Shown here: positions 19,885-29,986 of the stretch, one piece after another
Position numbering within the stretch: position 1 is the first letter of the stretch
Layout of the letters: every line of letters starts with the position of its first letter
From: an uncultured Fidelibacterota bacterium
GTDB taxonomy: Bacteria; Fidelibacterota; Marinisomatia; Marinisomatales; TCS55
Direction: 5' to 3'
Length of the DNA: 64,000 nt
NCBI GenBank assembly: GCA_902615915.1
Contig: CACMQQ010000001.1
Span: 124,001 to 188,000 of the forward strand
The notes under the pieces: generated by a model
Database searches by the model: none
The model's input: the letters and a program-made list of their open reading frames with translations, nothing else
What the model was told of the DNA's origin: nothing
Translations under genes and position numbers: made by a program

Positions 19885-21171
19885 TTATTTTTTTATAGAA
19901 ATATACACATCGTCTTTAGCTTTGATTAACCAATCTTTAAAAAACTTTTCCTTTTTATTGTTTAAAGCTAATTTTTCTATTTCAGTCCAATGTATGTTTA
20001 TATTTGGGTCTCCACCTTTTTTAATAGATTCAATCCACAGTAAATGATAACCCAGATCGGTCTTTATTGGTAAAGAGCATTCATTTAAATTAATTTTATC
20101 AACAACAAGACCAAACTCCTTAATGGGATATATATTTGGATCGATCCAACCTAAATTACCACCTGTTTTTTTTGTTGGATCATCCATAGAATATTTTTTT
20201 GCTTTTAAAATAAAATCATCAACAGTCTTAATAGAATCCATTAAAGATTTGATATTATTATAAGTACTTATTTCATCATCATCTGTGGTTGGGGGTGTCA
20301 TTAATATGTGTTTTACTTTAATTTTATCACCCCTTATTTCATCAGTTTGGATAATATGAAAACCAAAACCGGTTTCAACTGGTTCGCTAATATCTCCTAT
20401 TTTTAAATTAAAAGCTACAGCTTCAAAATCTCTTACCAGATCCCCTCTTTTGACTAACCCTAAACTACCACCACTGTTTTTAGAACCAGGATCTTGTGAA
20501 TATGTAATAGCAGCTTCACTGAAAGATATTTTATTATCTTCAATTTCTTTTTTTAAATTTTTTAGAAAACTTAATGTTTTATTGGTTTGTGTTTCTCCGG
20601 GTTTAATTTTAAAGAGTATGTGTCTTATTTTCATTAAGTTTGGAAAATTTTCAATTTTATCCTTATTGGATTTAAAGAAAGATCTAACTTCTTTATTATT
20701 AACCCTTACCTTACTAATAAGTTGTTGTTGATATTTTTGAGTTATTAACATATCTTTTACATCATACCAATACTCTCTCTTAAAAACCCTTAAGGGTTGT
20801 CCAAGAGCTTTTTCAGCTTGCTCTTCACCCCCTGCTTGTGATATCATATTGATCATTTGTTGTTCTAATGCCCTATCAACCTCTTTATCCTCAACAATGA
20901 TTGAATCTAATAAAGCTTTTGATAGTATAACCTTTCGATCAATAAAATTTTGTGTAATTTGACTTTTAAGGTTGTTTATTTTTTCTATATCTTTAGACGG
21001 ATCCCAGTTGTTTTGAAAAACAGCCATTGCAAGAGATTGGTTTATATCGCTTAACAAAACCAAATTATTATCTACTATTGCAGCTATACCATCTATGTCT
21101 TGTAAGTGGGTTTTGTTTTGACTGTTAATACTAATTAACCCACTTGTTAAAAAAATAAAAAACTTTTTCAT
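19885..21171 (-). CDS. surA: SurA-like periplasmic peptidyl-prolyl isomerase
   Basis: A 428-residue parvulin chaperone for outer membrane proteins. It has a signal peptide (about 1-18), a SurA N-terminal region (IDGIAAIVDNNLVLLSDI), and two rotamase domains. The first spans roughly 178-285 (IRHILFKI, GGSLGLVKRGD, GFGFHIIQ) and the second about 288-390 (VKHILM, GGNLGWIDP, LGYHLLWI). Both domains keep the parvulin strand and loop pattern. It overlaps the upstream lipoprotein by four bases (ATGA) and follows mfd, so chaperone and lipoprotein are probably co-expressed. Confidence 0.9.
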   Translation of the reverse strand: MKKFFIFLTSGLISINSQNKTHLQDIDGIAAIVDNNLVLLSDINQSLAMAVFQNNWDPSKDIEKINNLKSQITQNFIDRKVILSKALLDSIIVEDKEVDRALEQQMINMISQAGGEEQAEKALGQPLRVFKREYWYDVKDMLITQKYQQQLISKVRVNNKEVRSFFKSNKDKIENFPNLMKIRHILFKIKPGETQTNKTLSFLKNLKKEIEDNKISFSEAAITYSQDPGSKNSGGSLGLVKRGDLVRDFEAVAFNLKIGDISEPVETGFGFHIIQTDEIRGDKIKVKHILMTPPTTDDDEISTYNNIKSLMDSIKTVDDFILKAKKYSMDDPTKKTGGNLGWIDPNIYPIKEFGLVVDKINLNECSLPIKTDLGYHLLWIESIKKGGDPNINIHWTEIEKLALNNKKEKFFKDWLIKAKDDVYISIKK

Positions 21172-21845
21172 TTTGTTTTTCCATTTTCTAAATACTCAAT
21201 CGTTAAACTGTCGATTATTTGATTTTTAATTATTTCTGAATTTATTCTATATACCCTATCATATATGTCATCTTGGACACTTATGAAGTCTTTAATCGTT
21301 CCTTTGTTGTATCTTTGTTCTACATAAAAAATTAAATATATGTTGTCAAGTTTTAATGGACCTATGATATCATTTTTTTTATTAAAAAATAATTCATAAT
21401 ATGATTTTTTTACATGATTTTCATTTATTAGTTCCCTACTGGGTTTATGTGTATCTATTAACTGTCCAAACTCATCTTCGTTTGAATCTTTAATTCTTAA
21501 TAGAGTTGTTTTTATATTATTTGCGGTTTTTATCTTATCTGTAATAAACCTAAAACAATAAACCTCACTACCGTCTCTTAAAAATTGATTTTTATTATCA
21601 TTATAATATTCCACCAGATCTAACTCTTTGATTGTAATTTTATTTTTTATTAATTCATTTAAATGTCTATAACCAACTATCTTTTTATTAATATTAACAT
21701 CACTAGAATTGTTGTTATTATAATTCGTCGACTTGTTATCAATTGCTGAATTATATAAAACATCTTCTAGGCTGTTATTTTTATTTTTTTCATTTGTACA
21801 TGAAAAAAAAGAAACCACGATAATTAATTGTAATAATTTAGTCAT
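21168..21845 (-). CDS. Lipoprotein, possible diverged PPIase-like chaperone
   Basis: A 225-residue predicted lipoprotein with lipobox SFFSC (Cys16) and an Asn-rich low-complexity linker at about 35-55. Parts of the rest recall SurA/PrsA-type chaperones: the helix LVEYYNDNKNQF, a strand VYCFRFI, a helix with FGQLID, and IIGPLKLDNIYLIFYVE, which looks like the end of a parvulin domain. Key parvulin residues are not clearly conserved, so catalysis is doubtful. It overlaps both mfd and surA by four bases. A role with SurA in outer membrane biogenesis is inferred from this. Confidence 0.6.
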   Translation of the reverse strand: MTKLLQLIIVVSFFSCTNEKNKNNSLEDVLYNSAIDNKSTNYNNNNSSDVNINKKIVGYRHLNELIKNKITIKELDLVEYYNDNKNQFLRDGSEVYCFRFITDKIKTANNIKTTLLRIKDSNEDEFGQLIDTHKPSRELINENHVKKSYYELFFNKKNDIIGPLKLDNIYLIFYVEQRYNKGTIKDFISVQDDIYDRVYRINSEIIKNQIIDSLTIEYLENGKTK

Positions 21846-24800
21846 GCGTTTTGAGAAATCCCTTTATAAACACATTTTATTATTGAACCAGCACTCGACT
21901 TATTCAAAACCACATTAATAGATACCCCCCTTTTCTCGGGTGATATTTTATGAATATATCCACCTTCTATAAGTGTTTTATTTATTTTTTCTACAAACTC
22001 CAAACCATTAAAACCAGATCTGTTATCATCAAATTTAATTAAAACACTGTCTTTATTGATAACACATTTACTTGACCCTATTTCGGTTAACATTATCTTA
22101 TATTTTGTGATATTTAAAATATTCTTAGTGGTTTGCCCCATTGGGCCAAACCTGTCGATAATCTCTTTTTTTATAGTTTTAACATTTTTTATACTTGAAC
22201 ACGAACTAAGTTTTTGATAATAATTTATTCTCTCTTGGGTGCTGTTTATGTACTTTATATCGATAAAAGCATCACCGTTAAAAATAATATTTGTATTTTC
22301 AGTTTCAGTGTTCACTAGCCCCTTGCTTTTATCAACCGCTTCTCTAAGAATTTTATTATACATCTTTAAACCAACTTTGGATATTTGACCACTTTGCTCA
22401 TATCCAAACAAGTTACCTGAACCCCTAATTTCAAGATCTTTCATTGCAATATCATATCCTGATCCCAAAAAAGAGTAATACTCTAAAGCTTTTAACCTTT
22501 TAAACGCATCTTCATTTAATTGAAGCCTCTTGGGAATAGTAAGATAACAACTCCCCTCCCTTGACGACCTACCAACCCTACCTCTTATTTGGTATAATTG
22601 TGACAAGCCAAATCTATGTGCATTATCGATAATAATTAAATTTGCATTTGTTACATCTAACCCAGATTCAATTATTGTTGTACACACTAGAACATCAATT
22701 TTGCCTTCAAAAAATTCCAATATGATTTTCTCAAGGTCTTTACTGTGCATTTGACCATTACCAATTTGAATGTTTAGTTTTGGAAAGAAACCTGAAAGTC
22801 TTTGTTTAATTTTATCGAGATTTTTTATATCGTTGTGTAGAAAATATACTTGCCCACCTCTGGATGTTTCTTTTTCTATTGAGTCTTTTATCCATACCCA
22901 ATCAAACCTCTTAATGTATGTTTTGATGGGTAGTTTGTTTAATGGAGGGGTTGTTATCCTGGATGTGTCTCGAATTCCAACAAGGGATTGCTGAAGTGTT
23001 CTAGGTATGGGCGTCGCAGTTAATGTAAGAATATCTGTATGTTTTTTTAAATGTTGAATTTTGTTTTTGTGTTTCACTCCAAATTTGTGTTCTTCATCAA
23101 CAATTAATAAACCAAGATTCTCCACAGGCACATCATCGCTAAGCAAACGATGTGTTCCTATGACCAAATCTATTTTATTATTAGATAGGTCATTTAGTAT
23201 TTTGCTTTGCTCTTTCTTGGATTTAAATCTAGATAGTAATTCAATATTTACACCTAAATGTTCTAACCTGTTTTTACTAGTTATGAAATGTTGATCTGAC
23301 AACACTGTTGTTGGTGATAAGAAAAAAACAACCTTTCCTGAATTGATTGCTATCATTGCAGCTCTAAGTGCAACCTCTGTTTTTCCAAAACCCACATCAC
23401 CGTAAAGCAACCTATCCATGGGTTTGTTCTTTTTCATATCTTTAAAAATTTCTTTAATAGATGTTGATTGGTCTACAGTCTCTTGGTGGGGAAAACTTTG
23501 TTCTAATTCATTAATTAGATCCCCCTTGGTGTTGTATATAAAACCTCTTGGTTTTTCTCTCGATTTATACAACTCAATTAATTTGTCTACAACATTTTCC
23601 GCAGATCTTTTTGTAATGTTTCTTTGTTTTTCCCACGAAGCACTATTTAAATCTGAAAGCTTCGGTTCTTTATCGTTTAAACCTTGGTATTTGTGTATTT
23701 TATCAATTTTATCAATTGGAACGTATATACTTCCCCCATTAAGGTATTCTATTTTTATGTTTTCTGTTTCATCACCTTTAGGCCCCATTATAAATAAGCC
23801 GACATATTTACCAACACCCCTGTCTTCATGAACCAAGAAATCACCCCAATCAAAAGTGTTTAAATTAAATTTGCTTTGTTTGTTTACATGTTTTTTATTT
23901 CCATATATGTTTGAGCTTTGAGTTGGTATACAAAGCAACTTTAATTTTTCCCAAAAGAAACCGGTTTGTATAGAGTTTTGAAACTCTGTCATTTTGCTTT
24001 GCATATAGAATAGTTTTTTAGATGGATTAAATAAATATATTTTATGGTTTTCTTTTAAATGGTGATCAACCCTGTGCTTTACAATATCTTTAGAATTATT
24101 TGTGAAATCTATATTTTTAGATTTAATTATTTGAGGTTTATCTTTTGTTGTGTTAATAAATGCATTATTTCTAGTTATGTATAATACAAGATCTAAATTT
24201 TCAATTATATCGTTTTTTGTCGAAGATTGTGAGTTTGTTTTGACAGGTTCGTTTATTTTGAAATTTTCAATTTTTTTTGTAGAAAGCTGTGAATAAATAT
24301 CAAATATTCTAATAGAATCAACAACATCCCCAAAGAATTCAACTCTGTAATGTTTGTTAGAATTGGGAGGAGATATATCTAAGATACCACCTCTTATTGA
24401 ATAACAGTTCTTTGAAACACAAACATCGGTTCTTTCAAAACCCCAATCTTTTAACCTGTTTATTATCCTATCATAGTTTACCCTGTCCCCACTTTTTATT
24501 TCTATAGTGTTTATCATTTTAGGTTTTGATATACTATAACTCAAAACCTCCTCATCTATTACATAAACCCCTGGGTTGTTTGAGTATAGTTTGTCTGTGG
24601 ACTGTAAAAACTCAGATTCATTTTCTGATATAAATCCAGCAACATCAGATCTATTGTTCTTGTATCTTGGAATAATTCGTGTTTTTGTCTTTAGGTGGTT
24701 TTTGAGTTCGTTGCTAACAACATCTTGTACATGTCCGTCTTTTATTATAAGACCAATCTTATTCTTTGTGTCATAAAATAACACACCAATAATTATCGAT

Positions 24801-24907
24801 AACAACGAGGCACAACCAAACTCAATGTTAAACACCCTTTTTTTTATGAGTTCTATTAATTTTTTACCTTCATCTGTCTTCCTTATATAGTTAAAAAGCT
24901 CTTCCAC
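21842..24907 (-). CDS. mfd: Transcription-repair coupling factor Mfd
   Basis: A translocase that removes stalled RNA polymerase and recruits UvrA. The 1021-residue sequence has a UvrB-like N-terminal part, a CarD-like RNA polymerase-interacting domain (GDFLVHEDRGVGKYVG), and the RecG-like motor with Walker A GDVGFGKTEVA at about 504 and DEEH at about 605. The TRG motif region (GSGNLFGYEQSGQI) and a C-terminal domain follow. It is shorter than E. coli Mfd (1148). The start is GTG at 24907 with no visible Shine-Dalgarno; the parS palindrome lies 10 bases upstream. Confidence 0.95.
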   Translation of the reverse strand: MEELFNYIRKTDEGKKLIELIKKRVFNIEFGCASLLSIIIGVLFYDTKNKIGLIIKDGHVQDVVSNELKNHLKTKTRIIPRYKNNRSDVAGFISENESEFLQSTDKLYSNNPGVYVIDEEVLSYSISKPKMINTIEIKSGDRVNYDRIINRLKDWGFERTDVCVSKNCYSIRGGILDISPPNSNKHYRVEFFGDVVDSIRIFDIYSQLSTKKIENFKINEPVKTNSQSSTKNDIIENLDLVLYITRNNAFINTTKDKPQIIKSKNIDFTNNSKDIVKHRVDHHLKENHKIYLFNPSKKLFYMQSKMTEFQNSIQTGFFWEKLKLLCIPTQSSNIYGNKKHVNKQSKFNLNTFDWGDFLVHEDRGVGKYVGLFIMGPKGDETENIKIEYLNGGSIYVPIDKIDKIHKYQGLNDKEPKLSDLNSASWEKQRNITKRSAENVVDKLIELYKSREKPRGFIYNTKGDLINELEQSFPHQETVDQSTSIKEIFKDMKKNKPMDRLLYGDVGFGKTEVALRAAMIAINSGKVVFFLSPTTVLSDQHFITSKNRLEHLGVNIELLSRFKSKKEQSKILNDLSNNKIDLVIGTHRLLSDDVPVENLGLLIVDEEHKFGVKHKNKIQHLKKHTDILTLTATPIPRTLQQSLVGIRDTSRITTPPLNKLPIKTYIKRFDWVWIKDSIEKETSRGGQVYFLHNDIKNLDKIKQRLSGFFPKLNIQIGNGQMHSKDLEKIILEFFEGKIDVLVCTTIIESGLDVTNANLIIIDNAHRFGLSQLYQIRGRVGRSSREGSCYLTIPKRLQLNEDAFKRLKALEYYSFLGSGYDIAMKDLEIRGSGNLFGYEQSGQISKVGLKMYNKILREAVDKSKGLVNTETENTNIIFNGDAFIDIKYINSTQERINYYQKLSSCSSIKNVKTIKKEIIDRFGPMGQTTKNILNITKYKIMLTEIGSSKCVINKDSVLIKFDDNRSGFNGLEFVEKINKTLIEGGYIHKISPEKRGVSINVVLNKSSAGSIIKCVYKGISQNA

Positions 24908-24917
24908 TTATTTTTTT

Positions 24918-24933
24918 TGTTTCACGTGAAACA
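24918..24933. promoter_or_regulatory. parS centromere site
   Basis: TGTTTCACGTGAAACA, a perfect 16-base palindrome identical to the consensus ParB/Spo0J binding site. It fills the 27-base gap between the mnmG stop and the mfd start, 5.2 kb from the proposed oriC, where chromosomal parS sites usually lie. parA and parB are not in this window. A second CACGTG at 25128-25133 lacks the flanks. Confidence 0.93.
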
Positions 24934-24934
24934 A

Positions 24935-26800
24935 CTACCTCTTTAATAGATAAACAGATAAGATTGATATATCAGAGGGTTTTATACCAGATATACGCAT
25001 CGCTTGACCGAGGTTTTCTGGTTTTATAAAGTCTAGTTTTTCTTTTGATTCATTTGAAATACTTGACATATCCTTAAAGTTAAAATCTGAAGGTATTTTA
25101 ACGTGTTCTTGTTTTTTCATTTTCTTCACGTGTTCTATTTGTCTTTTGATATAACCTTCATATTTTATTTGTGCTTCAGTTTCAATCATTAGCTCTCTAG
25201 TTATGTGTTTTATTTTGCTTGGAACCACATCTTTAGCTTTTGTTATAACCTCTAAATCTTCAATGTTAATTTTTGGTCTTTTTAATAACAAACTAAGCGG
25301 AATGGTTTGATCGGTTGTTTTGTCATCTTTACTTTTTAAGATGTTGTTAATTTTTTCTAAACTTGTTTTAGTGTTTAAACTTGCTCTCATTTTACTTAAA
25401 GTTTTGATTATTAAATCAATTGTTTTGAACTCATCGCTTGATAGTAAACCAAGTTTTTTACTTATTTCGTTTAACCGATTATGACAATTTGAGAATCTTA
25501 ATAGAATTCTGTATTCAGCTCTAGATGTAAACATTCTGTATGGTTCTAATGTATCTTTTGTGATTAAGTCATCTATCATCACACCGATATAAGCTTGGTC
25601 TCTTTTTAATATCAAAGGTTTTTTGTTTTTAGTTTTATTTGCAGCATTTATACCTGCAATTAACCCCTGAGCTGCTGCCTCTTCGTAACCCGATGTTCCA
25701 TTTATTTGACCAGCAAAATAAAGATTGTTTATTTTTTTTGATTCAAGTGTGGATTTGAGCTGTGCTGGCATAAAAAAATCATACTCTATAGCATAACCCG
25801 GTCTTAAAAACTCTACCTTTTTTAAAACAGGTATTGACCTTAGTGCTTTTAATTGAATTTTTTCTGGAAGGCTTGTAGAAAAACCATTTAAGTATATTTG
25901 ATCGGAATTCTTCCATTCTGGCTCAAGAAATAAGTTGTGCTTTTCGTGATGTTTAAATTTGAATATCTTATCTTCAATGGATGGGCAATATCTAGGCCCA
26001 ACCCCATTCACATCCCCTGAAAACATCGGACTAAGATTTAAATTATCTTCAATTATTTTTTTTAACTCACTTGTTGTATAAATTGAATGGCAGGGGTGGT
26101 TTGCTGGTTCGAAGTTTTTGGTTCTATAGGAAAAGGGTATTGCGATTTTATCACCATAAACCTTTTTAGCACTATTCCAATCAATACTGTTTTTGTTTAT
26201 TCTTGGTGGTGTCCCAGTCTTTAATCTTCCTGATTTAAATCCCATTTTTACTAAAGATTCTGTTATACCGTCGGCTGCGCTTTCACCCATTCGACCAGCT
26301 CTTATTTTTCTTTGACCTATATGTATTAATCCATTTAAGAAGGTTCCACAGGTTAAAATAACTGATTTGGCTTTAATTTTAGATCCATCTCTTAGAACAA
26401 CACCCTTTATATTTTCATTTTTATGAATTATATTAACAACTTCTCCTTCTATGACTTCCAAATTGGAAGCGACAATATTATTTAAAACAAAAGACTCGTA
26501 AATTCTCTTATCGACTTGTGCTCGCGGTGACCAAACAGATTTACCTTTGGATTGATTGAGAATCTTGAATTGGATCGCTGAAAAATCAGTTGCAACACCC
26601 ATCATGCCTCCCAAAATATCCATTTCTTTAACGATCTGGCCTTTTGACAACCCCCCTATTGCTGGGTTACAAGACATTCTACCAATTGCACGTTTATTCA
26701 TGGTAATTAAAGCTGTTTTACAACCCAATTTTAAGGATATTAATGAAGCCTCAACCCCTGCGTGTCCACCACCGCACACTACAACATCATACGATTTCAT
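24935..26800 (-). CDS. mnmG: tRNA uridine-5-carboxymethylaminomethyl modification enzyme MnmG
   Basis: FAD-dependent partner of MnmE that modifies U34 of certain tRNAs to cmnm5U. The 621-residue chain has the FAD-binding CGGGHAGVEA near residue 10, the family motifs CNPAIGGLSKG and GPRYCPSIEDKI, and YFAGQINGTSGYEEAAAQG. The C-terminal helical domain that binds MnmE and tRNA is complete. It is four bases downstream of mnmE, a classic pair near bacterial origins. rsmG and parAB, which often follow, are not here. Confidence 0.97.
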   Translation of the reverse strand: MKSYDVVVCGGGHAGVEASLISLKLGCKTALITMNKRAIGRMSCNPAIGGLSKGQIVKEMDILGGMMGVATDFSAIQFKILNQSKGKSVWSPRAQVDKRIYESFVLNNIVASNLEVIEGEVVNIIHKNENIKGVVLRDGSKIKAKSVILTCGTFLNGLIHIGQRKIRAGRMGESAADGITESLVKMGFKSGRLKTGTPPRINKNSIDWNSAKKVYGDKIAIPFSYRTKNFEPANHPCHSIYTTSELKKIIEDNLNLSPMFSGDVNGVGPRYCPSIEDKIFKFKHHEKHNLFLEPEWKNSDQIYLNGFSTSLPEKIQLKALRSIPVLKKVEFLRPGYAIEYDFFMPAQLKSTLESKKINNLYFAGQINGTSGYEEAAAQGLIAGINAANKTKNKKPLILKRDQAYIGVMIDDLITKDTLEPYRMFTSRAEYRILLRFSNCHNRLNEISKKLGLLSSDEFKTIDLIIKTLSKMRASLNTKTSLEKINNILKSKDDKTTDQTIPLSLLLKRPKINIEDLEVITKAKDVVPSKIKHITRELMIETEAQIKYEGYIKRQIEHVKKMKKQEHVKIPSDFNFKDMSSISNESKEKLDFIKPENLGQAMRISGIKPSDISILSVYLLKR

Positions 26801-26804
26801 ACCT

Positions 26805-28109
26805 TTATTTACCTACACACATATGATTAAAAATATTGTTTATAATGTCATCAGGTGTAGTTTTTCCTAGTATTAAATCAATACTGTCTAGAGCTTCTCT
26901 CAGCTCAAAAGATAAAATTTCAATATTTATATTGTTGTTTATAATGTTTTCTAGAGCAACCCCGGTTTTATGGTAAGCATCCTTAATATTAAGTTGTTGT
27001 CTTGAAGATGTTATAAAAGTCGCACTATCTGTAGATTTGGATGAAGTCAATTTCTTTTTAATAATATCAAATATTAAATCTATACCAACGTTGTTTTTAG
27101 CTGAACAATATAAAAGCTTATCTTTATATCGACCCTCACTTAACTCGTCGCATTTATTAATAATATTTATTTCGTTTTTGTTTAAATCGTCATCCTTATC
27201 AATCTTTTTATCATAAATATTTAATTTTAAATCTGCAGTTTTTGAGAGTTTTTTGGCTTTATCTATGCCTATTTTTTCAACTATATTATCGGAATTTCGG
27301 ATACCAGCTGTGTCGAACAATTTTATAGGGATACCATTAATATTTAGTTCTGCATTGATGATATCTCTTGTGGTGCCTGGCTCACTGCTTGTAATAGCAA
27401 TATCTGAATTAAGCATTCTGTTAAACAAAGTTGACTTACCAACGTTTGGTTTGCCACATATAACAACATGTAAGCCATCATTATATAATTTACCCATAGA
27501 AAATGAATCCATAAGATTTTTTAATTCACTTTGGATAAAATTTAGAGAGTCTAAATAATTTTCAGGCTCTAGGTCTCCGTCAAATTCATCAATATCTAGA
27601 TGATGCTCAAAATAAGATAAAACATCAAGCAGTTTCTGCTTAATAATTAATAATTTACTTGATAATTGGCCCGACAAAATCTTTTGTTGATTTTTTAGAT
27701 TTATATCACTCTTTGATTTTATTATTGATGTTATAGATTCTGCTTGCAAAAGGTCTAACTTACCATTTATAAAAGCTCTTTTGGTAAATTCACCGGGTTC
27801 GGCCATTAAGCAACCCAAATTAATTAATTCGTTCACTATTGTTTTGATAATAGTAACACTGCCATGACAGGATATTTCAACAAGATCTTCTCCTGTATAA
27901 GTGTTTGGTGACTTATAAAACGTAACAATAACATCGTCGATAATATCATTGTCTAAATAAACTTTACGATAATGTGCATATCGATTTTTAAAGACTTTGG
28001 CTTTTGTTAAGGTCTTAACAATCTCTAGAGCTCTTAAACCGCTTATCCTAATAACACCAATACTACTTTCTCCATATGGTGTTGCTGGGGCAACAATAGT
28101 TTCTAACAT
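26805..28109 (-). CDS. mnmE: tRNA modification GTPase MnmE
   Basis: GTPase partner of MnmG in wobble uridine modification. The 434-residue protein has an N-terminal tetrahydrofolate-binding domain (TPYGESSIGVIRISG), a helical domain, and an inserted G domain with G1 GKPNVGKST at about 218, DTAG and the NKCD-type motif. The C-terminus ends in CVGK, corresponding to the family's invariant C(I/L)GK. It lies three bases downstream of yidC. Confidence 0.97.
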   Translation of the reverse strand: MLETIVAPATPYGESSIGVIRISGLRALEIVKTLTKAKVFKNRYAHYRKVYLDNDIIDDVIVTFYKSPNTYTGEDLVEISCHGSVTIIKTIVNELINLGCLMAEPGEFTKRAFINGKLDLLQAESITSIIKSKSDINLKNQQKILSGQLSSKLLIIKQKLLDVLSYFEHHLDIDEFDGDLEPENYLDSLNFIQSELKNLMDSFSMGKLYNDGLHVVICGKPNVGKSTLFNRMLNSDIAITSSEPGTTRDIINAELNINGIPIKLFDTAGIRNSDNIVEKIGIDKAKKLSKTADLKLNIYDKKIDKDDDLNKNEINIINKCDELSEGRYKDKLLYCSAKNNVGIDLIFDIIKKKLTSSKSTDSATFITSSRQQLNIKDAYHKTGVALENIINNNINIEILSFELREALDSIDLILGKTTPDDIINNIFNHMCVGK

Positions 28110-28112
28110 TTA

Positions 28113-29744
28113 TTAGTTTTTTACGGTGTTAAGTTGACCAACTCCCATATAGCTCTGTTGAGCAATAGACAAGACGTTAAATACAGCATAATAAAGATTT
28201 AAACCGGAAGGAAAAGAATAAAACAACACTAGAAAAACAGCATTCATAACATACATAATAGTCTTTTGCTGCGGATCGCTGTTATTTGCTGACATCATTT
28301 TTTGTTGCAAAAACATTGTTCCACCCATAAAAAAGGGCAAAATATTTATGGGTATACCAGCTAAAGTAAATAGTGTATCAGGAGCGCTTAAATCTGAAAT
28401 CCAACCAAAAAAAGGAGCACCTCTAAAATCGACTGTAGTTCTAAAAACTGTAAATACTGCAATTAAAATAGGCATTTGTAAAAATAGAGGCAAACAGGCT
28501 GAAGCGGGATTGTAGCCTGAATCTTTAAAAAGCTGCATTTGTGCTCTGCTAAGTTTAGCAGTGTCATTTTTGTATTTACGTTTAATTTCTTGTAATCTTG
28601 GTTGAATCTCTTGCATCTTTTTTTGAGATTTGAATTGTTTTATAGACAATGGATTAAGTAGTAGTTTAATTAAAAAAGCAAAAAGTATAACAACGATTCC
28701 ATAATTTGGAATTATACTATACATTGCTTTAAGTGTCCAAGTAATAAGTCGTCCAATCGGTTTGAAAAATCCCCAACCCAAAGACATGGCATTCTCTAAA
28801 CCAACATCTAATGATTTGATTCTATTGTAATCCATGGGGCCTATGTATAAATCGAACTGGCTTTTGTTCATTACAGGATTATGAATTTCAACATTATAGC
28901 TTGGTCTGTCACCACTGAGCTTTCCCCCAATAGTTGCACCTAATCCAGGCATTGATGGTATTATGGATGTTATAAAATATTTGGTTCTTATTGCCACCCA
29001 AATAGTGTTTCCATTTTGACTTTCGGAATTTTTATTTCCATTTTTTAATTTGGAACCGAAGAGCTCATCTCCCAAATATGCATAACCTCTAAACTCTTGA
29101 TAATCACTTTTGTAGTTTTTTTCAGTTGATGTCAAACCTCCGTTCCATGCTAAAGTAAATTCTCCTCTAGAAATAAAAATATTGGGATCATCAAAAATTA
29201 CCTCTAAACCTATTTTATAACTGTTGGGGTAAAAAGTAAATATTTTTTTAATTAACTTATTTTGATAAAGAGTTTGAAATTCTAAGATCTCTTTGTTGTC
29301 GCCAATTGTAACCTTTTTTTGGTTGGATAAAATCTCCCAATTCTTATCTAGTGATATACGCTCTCCATCCATTGATACAAACTTTAGGAGTAGATTGTCG
29401 TTTTCTAAGGGATCAATTAAATCAATAATGGTTGAATCATGCTTTGTGTAATTGTTCAATTTATATTCAACAAATGATCCACCATTTTTATTTAGCATTT
29501 TAATAGCATAAAGATTTGATTCTATTATTATCTTTTTGGATTTTAAATCTGAAACTTCATCATCTAATGGTTTTATTGATATTGATGCATTATCACCATA
29601 CTCAATTTGTTCAGATTCATTATCATTGATTTCATCAGTATCATTTTCATTAGGTATTGATGGTGAAACAACACTCATGTACCAGGGATATAAAATAATA
29701 ACCAATGCAATGAGCAGAAACCCAGTGATTGATTTACGATCCAT
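28113..29744 (-). CDS. yidC: Membrane protein insertase YidC
   Basis: Inserts and folds inner membrane proteins with or without SecYEG. The chosen ATG at 29744 gives 543 residues beginning MDRKSITGF. It is preceded by AGGAAA at 29753-29758, eight bases away, whereas a start 57 bases further upstream would run through yidD. The N-terminal helix, the large periplasmic P1 domain typical of Gram-negative YidC, and the C-terminal five-helix core (IVVILFAFLIKLLLNPLS, ACLPLFLQMPI, FYSFPSGLNLYY) are all present. It overlaps the end of yidD by 11 bases. Confidence 0.96.
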   Translation of the reverse strand: MDRKSITGFLLIALVIILYPWYMSVVSPSIPNENDTDEINDNESEQIEYGDNASISIKPLDDEVSDLKSKKIIIESNLYAIKMLNKNGGSFVEYKLNNYTKHDSTIIDLIDPLENDNLLLKFVSMDGERISLDKNWEILSNQKKVTIGDNKEILEFQTLYQNKLIKKIFTFYPNSYKIGLEVIFDDPNIFISRGEFTLAWNGGLTSTEKNYKSDYQEFRGYAYLGDELFGSKLKNGNKNSESQNGNTIWVAIRTKYFITSIIPSMPGLGATIGGKLSGDRPSYNVEIHNPVMNKSQFDLYIGPMDYNRIKSLDVGLENAMSLGWGFFKPIGRLITWTLKAMYSIIPNYGIVVILFAFLIKLLLNPLSIKQFKSQKKMQEIQPRLQEIKRKYKNDTAKLSRAQMQLFKDSGYNPASACLPLFLQMPILIAVFTVFRTTVDFRGAPFFGWISDLSAPDTLFTLAGIPINILPFFMGGTMFLQQKMMSANNSDPQQKTIMYVMNAVFLVLFYSFPSGLNLYYAVFNVLSIAQQSYMGVGQLNTVKN

Positions 29745-29982
29745 GGTGTTTCTTTCCTGCTGGGTCGTACCCTCCTTTGGAAAAAGGGTTACACCTAACA
29801 ATTCTAGAAATTATGTAGAATAAAGATTTTATTGGATTGTAAATACTAAGTGTATCAATTGCATATTGAGAACAGCTAGGATAATACTTACATGTATTAC
29901 CAAGGAATGGAGAAATAAAAATTTGATAAACTCTAATCAAATTGATAAAGGAATTAGTAATAAAACTTTTAAAAAGTGCCAT
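29734..29982 (-). CDS. yidD: Membrane protein insertion efficiency factor YidD
   Basis: An 82-residue YidD protein with the hallmark RVYQIFISPFLG, CKYYPSCSQYA and RCNPFSKGGYDP motifs. It is a peripheral membrane protein thought to assist YidC. The start chosen is ATG 29982, only four bases after the rpmH stop; a longer frame would overlap rpmH entirely. It has no ribosome binding site of its own, suggesting coupling to rpmH. Normally rnpA lies between rpmH and yidD; here it is absent. Confidence 0.93.
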   Translation of the reverse strand: MALFKSFITNSFINLIRVYQIFISPFLGNTCKYYPSCSQYAIDTLSIYNPIKSLFYIISRIVRCNPFSKGGYDPAGKKHHGS

Positions 29983-29986
29983 CGAA

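Noticed and set aside
23418-23831. 137-codon plus-strand frame inside mfd
   Set aside because: It lies opposite the conserved Mfd helicase region, with composition typical of antisense frames.
25125-25135. Second parS-like CACGTG within mnmG
   Set aside because: Only the central bases match; the flanks differ from the 16-base site at several positions.
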